Assembly (NCBI GenBank): GCA_030428825.1 | Contig: JAUIEL010000282.1 | Location: 1 to 8,350, forward strand | Reading direction: 5' to 3' | Source: a bacterium | Lineage (GTDB): Bacteria; Planctomycetota; B15-G4; JADJEK01 | DNA length: 8,350 nt | In this document: in pieces, positions 5,383 through 8,350 of the stretch | Layout of the letters: every line of letters starts with the position of its first letter | How positions within the stretch are numbered: position 1 is the stretch's first letter | Translations under genes and position numbers: made by a program | The notes under the pieces: model-generated | What the model saw: the letters and a program-made list of their open reading frames with translations, nothing else | What the model was told of the DNA's origin: nothing | Database searches by the model: none

Positions 5383-8350
5383 TCAGGGGAGCACGATCAC
5401 GCTCGATCCCAGGGGCGGCTGGGTCGGCGTGAGCGTCACCGCGACCTTCGCCTTCTTCGAGACGAACCCGCCGCCGTTCACCGAGAGCGTGTACGTCCCG
5501 GCGAGCGGAAGCGGCAGCCCCTGCAGCGCGAGGCCGCCGGTCCCCGCCGGCTGCTGGAAGGCGGCCGTGTCGAGCTGGACGTTCTCGGGGTTCCGAACGG
5601 TCAGAGCCACCTGCCCCTGGAACTTCGAGTTCGGCAGGAGCGTGGCGGAGAGCGTCGCGCCGGGGAGCGCGCGCACCAGCGCCGTCGGGTGCGTCGCCGG
5701 GTTCTTCGACTTGAGCGTCACCGTGCTCGGCTTGGCGAGCTTCGACAGCTTCAGTCCGGTGGCGATCTGGAGCGGTCCCGTCCCCTTCGTGGTCCGGATC
5801 GTGACGCCGTACAGGCCGTCGCTCTTCAACTTGAGCGTCACCTTCTTCGTCTTTCCCGGCTTCACGGTGACCTTCTTCGTCTTCGCCTTGCCGCCGCCCT
5901 GGACCGTGACCAGGAGCTTCATCTTCTGGGTGGCGCCGGAGAACGTCACCGGCAGCTTCATCCCGACGAACCCCTCCGACGAGGCCCCGAGCGAGTCGAG
6001 CGGACCGTCGATCTGCCCGACCAGCGTGTCCCCGGGGACGAACATCTTGTACGCCGCGGTCAGCGTCACCGGAACGTCGACGAAGTCGGACGCGTCGTTC
6101 GCGTTCTCGAACCGGACCGACGCGGTGTGCGCCCCGACCTCCATCCCCGCCGGGAGCTGCGACGGGTCGAACCCGATCGAGACCGCGGGCGACGGGTCGC
6201 CCGAGAGGAGCCCCGCGCCGGCCGCCGGGGAGACGGTCACCCACGGCGCGGAGGGCGTCGCCTTCCAGCTCAACGCGAAGCCGCCCGTGTTCTTCACGCT
6301 CCGGGTCACGGGACCCGGCGGGGCGGTCTTCAGCTCGTGCGTCGCCGTGACCGGGGCGGCCGACTCGAGCGCCAGGTTCGCGGGGACGTGCTTCACGCGG
6401 AGGTCCCCCTCGGTCCCGCCGTTCCAGGGCATGGTCCGCCACGGACCCGCCGGCAGGAACGGCGTCGTCGCCTTGTCGTGGACGACGCGCGCGCGCCAGG
6501 AGTAGAGCCCCTCGCCGAGGGTGGGGGAGACCTCGGTGATCGTCGTCCCTCCCGTTCCGGTGTCGGACTTCGGGCTCAGGCCGGTCGCCGTGAACGGCCC
6601 GTTGGAGGCGGAGATCTCCCACTCGAGCCGGACCTTCCCGCGCCCGAACGGCGACCGGCCGAGCATCTGCATCCGGAATCCGTCGAGCGGCGTGACGCCG
6701 AGCTGCGGGATCGGGCCGCCGTCGTTGCCGCGCCGCTGGCGGGGACGCGGAGGGCCGAACGGTGTCGTGGTCGGCGCGGCGCGGCCGAGGTGGATGTACG
6801 CGGCGCCGCGATCCGTGAGGCCCGCGGCGTCGTGATCGGGGGCGCCGACCAGGACGTCCGCGTAGCCGTCGGCGTTCGCGTCCCCGGCCGAGGAGACGGA
6901 GTGGCCGTACTGGTCGCCCGGAATCCCCACGCCGAGGGGGGCCGGGACCACCGAGCTGTCGGCGTTTCCGAACGCGACGAACGCGTATCCGCTGTTCCCC
7001 GTGCCGTCGGTACGCGGGCCGCCGGCGATCGCGTCGGCGAAGCCGTCGGCGTCGACGTCGCCGGCCGCCGACACCGAGTGGCCGAGCCGGTCCCCCGGCT
7101 GGAGTCCGACCATCGTCCCCGTCGGATTGGAGGAGGGGCTCATCCCCTTGTAGAGGTGGGCCTGGCCCTTGCCCGAGTGGAGCGGCTCGCCGACGATCGC
7201 GTCGGTGAAACCGTCCGCGTCGAAGTCCCCGGCCTCGGAGACCGAGAACCCGAAGTCGGCGGAGGACTGGAACCCGAGCAGGGACTTCGCCGACGTGGAG
7301 GAGAGCCCGGACGCCGAGCCGTGGAAGGTGTAGACGCGACCGGTGCCGGCGTAGCCCGGGGCGCCGACGAGCACGTCGGAGTAGCCGTCGCCGTTCACGT
7401 CGCCGGCGGTGGAGACCGAGATCCCGAACCGGTCGTTCAGGCCCTCGCCCGTCGCGGCCCAGTTCACGGCTCCCGAGGAGGAGATCCCCGCCGGTCCGCC
7501 GTGCGTGACCGTCGCGCGGCCGACCGCCACGCCGAACTTCTGGTAGTAGGGCGCGCCGGCGATCACGTCGAGGAAGCCGTCGCCGTTCACGTCGCCCGCG
7601 GTGGAGACGGAGGTCCCGAGCTGCTGACCCGGATGCGCCCCCTCGATGAGGGTCGCCGGCGCGGCGCTCAGGCCCGAGCTCGAGCCGTTGAACACGAGGA
7701 GCGCGCCTCCTTCGGAGCCCGACTGGTTGAGTCGCTTCGGCCAGCCGACGATGACGTCGGAGTATCCGTCGCCGTTGACGTCCCCCGCCTCCGAGACGGA
7801 GTGTCCCAGCGCGGAGAACGAGGTGTCGCTCTCGTACGTCCAGGCCGGCGTCGACGTCGAGAACGACCCGTGGTGGACGAGGGCCCTCCCCTCGCCCGTC
7901 TCGCCGTTGGAGTAGGCCGGCTCGCCGAGGATCCAGTCCTCGAAGCCGTCGCCGTTCACGTCGCCCGCGCGCGAGACCGCCGAGCCGAACCGTTCTCCGG
8001 CCTGGGTCCCCTGCGCGGACCAGGCGGGGCTGTCGAGGTTCAGCGGGTCCTTCGAGCCGAGGTGGACCTGCGCCCGCCCCTCGTTCGATTGACCGTTGGT
8101 GAAGGTGCGCGCGCCGAGGATGATGTCGGAGCAGCCGTCGCCGTTCACGTCGCCCGCGGTGGCGACCGCGTTGCCGAACGAGGGGTTCGCCTCGAACAGC
8201 GTGCGCTGGAAGGTCGCCGCGGTCGCCAGTCCGGCCGCGCTTCCCCGGTAGACGAACACCGCTCCCTGGACGCCGGGGCTGCCGGTGGTGTATCCGGGCG
8301 CGCCGACCACGACGTCCGCGAAGCCGTCGCCGTCGACGTCCCCGGCCGTC
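5383..8350 (-). CDS. FG-GAP repeat (integrin alpha-like) protein A, C-terminal part, cut by right edge
   Basis: At least 988 codons are visible and the frame is open to the right edge. The apparent start at 8310 is a GTG inside an FG-GAP motif (the codons before it read TAGDVDGDGFADV), so the true N-terminus lies outside. Numbering residues from 8310: FG-GAP repeats fill up to about 493, a Pro/Arg linker follows (512-530), then a fibronectin-III-like domain (about 545-640, GLYSWRARVV), a BACON-like Ig domain (about 645-752, WVTVSPAAGAGLLSGD to VDVPVTLTA), and a beta-rich C-terminal region (755-965) with a Lys-rich patch (795-868). The end is SSVIVLP then TGA; I see no LPXTG, PEP-CTERM-like or membrane anchor. 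FG-GAP repeats fold into calcium-binding beta-propellers in integrins and bacterial adhesion or surface proteins, so an extracytoplasmic role is likely; the ligand is unknown. A strong hairpin follows the stop. Confidence 0.95.
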   Translation of the reverse strand, partial: TAGDVDGDGFADVVVGAPGYTTGSPGVQGAVFVYRGSAAGLATAATFQRTLFEANPSFGNAVATAGDVNGDGCSDIILGARTFTNGQSNEGRAQVHLGSKDPLNLDSPAWSAQGTQAGERFGSAVSRAGDVNGDGFEDWILGEPAYSNGETGEGRALVHHGSFSTSTPAWTYESDTSFSALGHSVSEAGDVNGDGYSDVIVGWPKRLNQSGSEGGALLVFNGSSSGLSAAPATLIEGAHPGQQLGTSVSTAGDVNGDGFLDVIAGAPYYQKFGVAVGRATVTHGGPAGISSSGAVNWAATGEGLNDRFGISVSTAGDVNGDGYSDVLVGAPGYAGTGRVYTFHGSASGLSSTSAKSLLGFQSSADFGFSVSEAGDFDADGFTDAIVGEPLHSGKGQAHLYKGMSPSSNPTGTMVGLQPGDRLGHSVSAAGDVDADGFADAIAGGPRTDGTGNSGYAFVAFGNADSSVVPAPLGVGIPGDQYGHSVSSAGDANADGYADVLVGAPDHDAAGLTDRGAAYIHLGRAAPTTTPFGPPRPRQRRGNDGGPIPQLGVTPLDGFRMQMLGRSPFGRGKVRLEWEISASNGPFTATGLSPKSDTGTGGTTITEVSPTLGEGLYSWRARVVHDKATTPFLPAGPWRTMPWNGGTEGDLRVKHVPANLALESAAPVTATHELKTAPPGPVTRSVKNTGGFALSWKATPSAPWVTVSPAAGAGLLSGDPSPAVSIGFDPSQLPAGMEVGAHTASVRFENANDASDFVDVPVTLTAAYKMFVPGDTLVGQIDGPLDSLGASSEGFVGMKLPVTFSGATQKMKLLVTVQGGGKAKTKKVTVKPGKTKKVTLKLKSDGLYGVTIRTTKGTGPLQIATGLKLSKLAKPSTVTLKSKNPATHPTALVRALPGATLSATLLPNSKFQGQVALTVRNPENVQLDTAAFQQPAGTGGLALQGLPLPLAGTYTLSVNGGGFVSKKAKVAVTLTPTQPPLGSSVIVLP
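6055..6378 (-). other. BACON-like Ig domain of protein A
   Basis: Residues about 645-752. Features typical of BACON-type domains are visible: SVKNTGGFALSWKAT, then PWVTVSPAAGAGLLSGDPSP, VSIGFDPSQLPAGMEVGAHT and the closing VDVPVTLT strand. Such domains occur in secreted proteins as binding or spacer modules, so this supports an extracytoplasmic location. Assigned from motif order, not a profile search. Confidence 0.65.
6391..6678 (-). other. Fibronectin-III-like domain of protein A
   Basis: Residues about 545-640, between the FG-GAP array and the Ig-like domain. The stretch KVRLEWEISASNGPF and the late GEGLYSWRARVVHDK have the spacing of the B/C and F strands of a fibronectin-III fold, with a Tyr-x-Trp-Arg-Ala-Arg core often seen in bacterial FG-GAP proteins. 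It ends near PWNGGTEGDLRV. The assignment rests on pattern only. Confidence 0.55.
6832..8349 (-). repeat. Array of nine FG-GAP repeats in protein A
   Basis: Nine copies of the core A-G-D-x-[DN]-x-D-G-[YFC]-x-D are visible, about 56-64 residues apart. The motif starts near residues -11, 52, 115, 175, 238, 302, 360, 416 and 475 (numbering from 8310). All keep the D-x-[DN]-x-D-G calcium-binding spacing. Copies 2-6 carry the form NGDG; copies 7-9 carry DADG or NADG. At DNA level a 21-base segment coding GDVNGDG is identical at 7384-7404, 7576-7596, 7945-7965 and 8134-8154. This looks like internal duplication, possibly kept alike by conversion or by codon preference. More copies probably lie beyond the right edge. 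Confidence 0.92.

Noticed and set aside
5222..6505. Plus-strand open frame of 427 residues with Phe- and Ser-rich stretches resembling membrane segments
   Set aside because: The hydrophobic stretches are the antisense reading of the Lys-rich segment of FG-GAP protein A, and no ribosome site or family match is seen.
5386..6622. Minus-strand frame within FG-GAP gene A (the upstream part of the frame ending at 4958)
   Set aside because: Within the FG-GAP gene this frame is Arg/Gly/Asp-rich shadow sequence; only the portion in the intergenic gap looks protein-like.
6832..8349. CRISPR-like or tandem DNA repeat array
   Set aside because: The periodic similarity is explained by coding for FG-GAP repeats; the intervals are coding sequence of variable length in one open frame.

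Overview
This very GC-rich window (about 70% G+C by eye) holds four co-directional genes on the minus strand. Read in transcription order, right to left, they are: (1) a long FG-GAP/integrin-alpha-like secreted or surface protein, entering from the right edge and ending at 5383; (2) an ECF sigma factor of the Sigma70_ECF (PF07638 / Sig-70_X6-like) type, 4961-4377; (3) a transmembrane Hanks-type Ser/Thr protein kinase with a C-terminal WD40-like propeller, 4374-910; (4) a second FG-GAP protein with a signal peptide, starting at 804 and leaving through the left edge. No tRNA, rRNA, CRISPR array, insertion sequence or other mobile element was seen. Both edge genes are partial.

The combination of a PF07638-type ECF factor placed directly before a kinase with a WD40 sensor region, plus large FG-GAP proteins and strong G/C third-position bias, points to Planctomycetota or a similar large-genome phylum such as Acidobacteriota. 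This is inference from gene content only.

Layout: 8350-5383, FG-GAP protein A (at least nine visible FG-GAP repeats, a fibronectin-III-like domain, a BACON-like Ig domain, and a Lys-rich beta-type C-terminus). 5329-5364, a strong hairpin just after its stop. 4962-5382, a 421-base gap that probably carries the promoter of the next unit and, in its right half, an unexplained coding-like stretch. 4961-910, the sigma-kinase pair, stop and start only two bases apart, almost certainly one transcript. 805-909, a 105-base spacer with a good Shine-Dalgarno. 804-1, FG-GAP protein B.

How they may work together (inference): the kinase has all catalytic motifs on the cytoplasmic side and one membrane helix leading to an outside propeller. 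The sigma factor has no anti-sigma gene beside it, so the kinase is the obvious candidate regulator. The FG-GAP proteins on either side are candidate targets or partners at the cell surface. The sigma-kinase pairing belongs to a known type; the flanking by two FG-GAP genes is the part worth testing. I found no clear evidence of a wholly new system.
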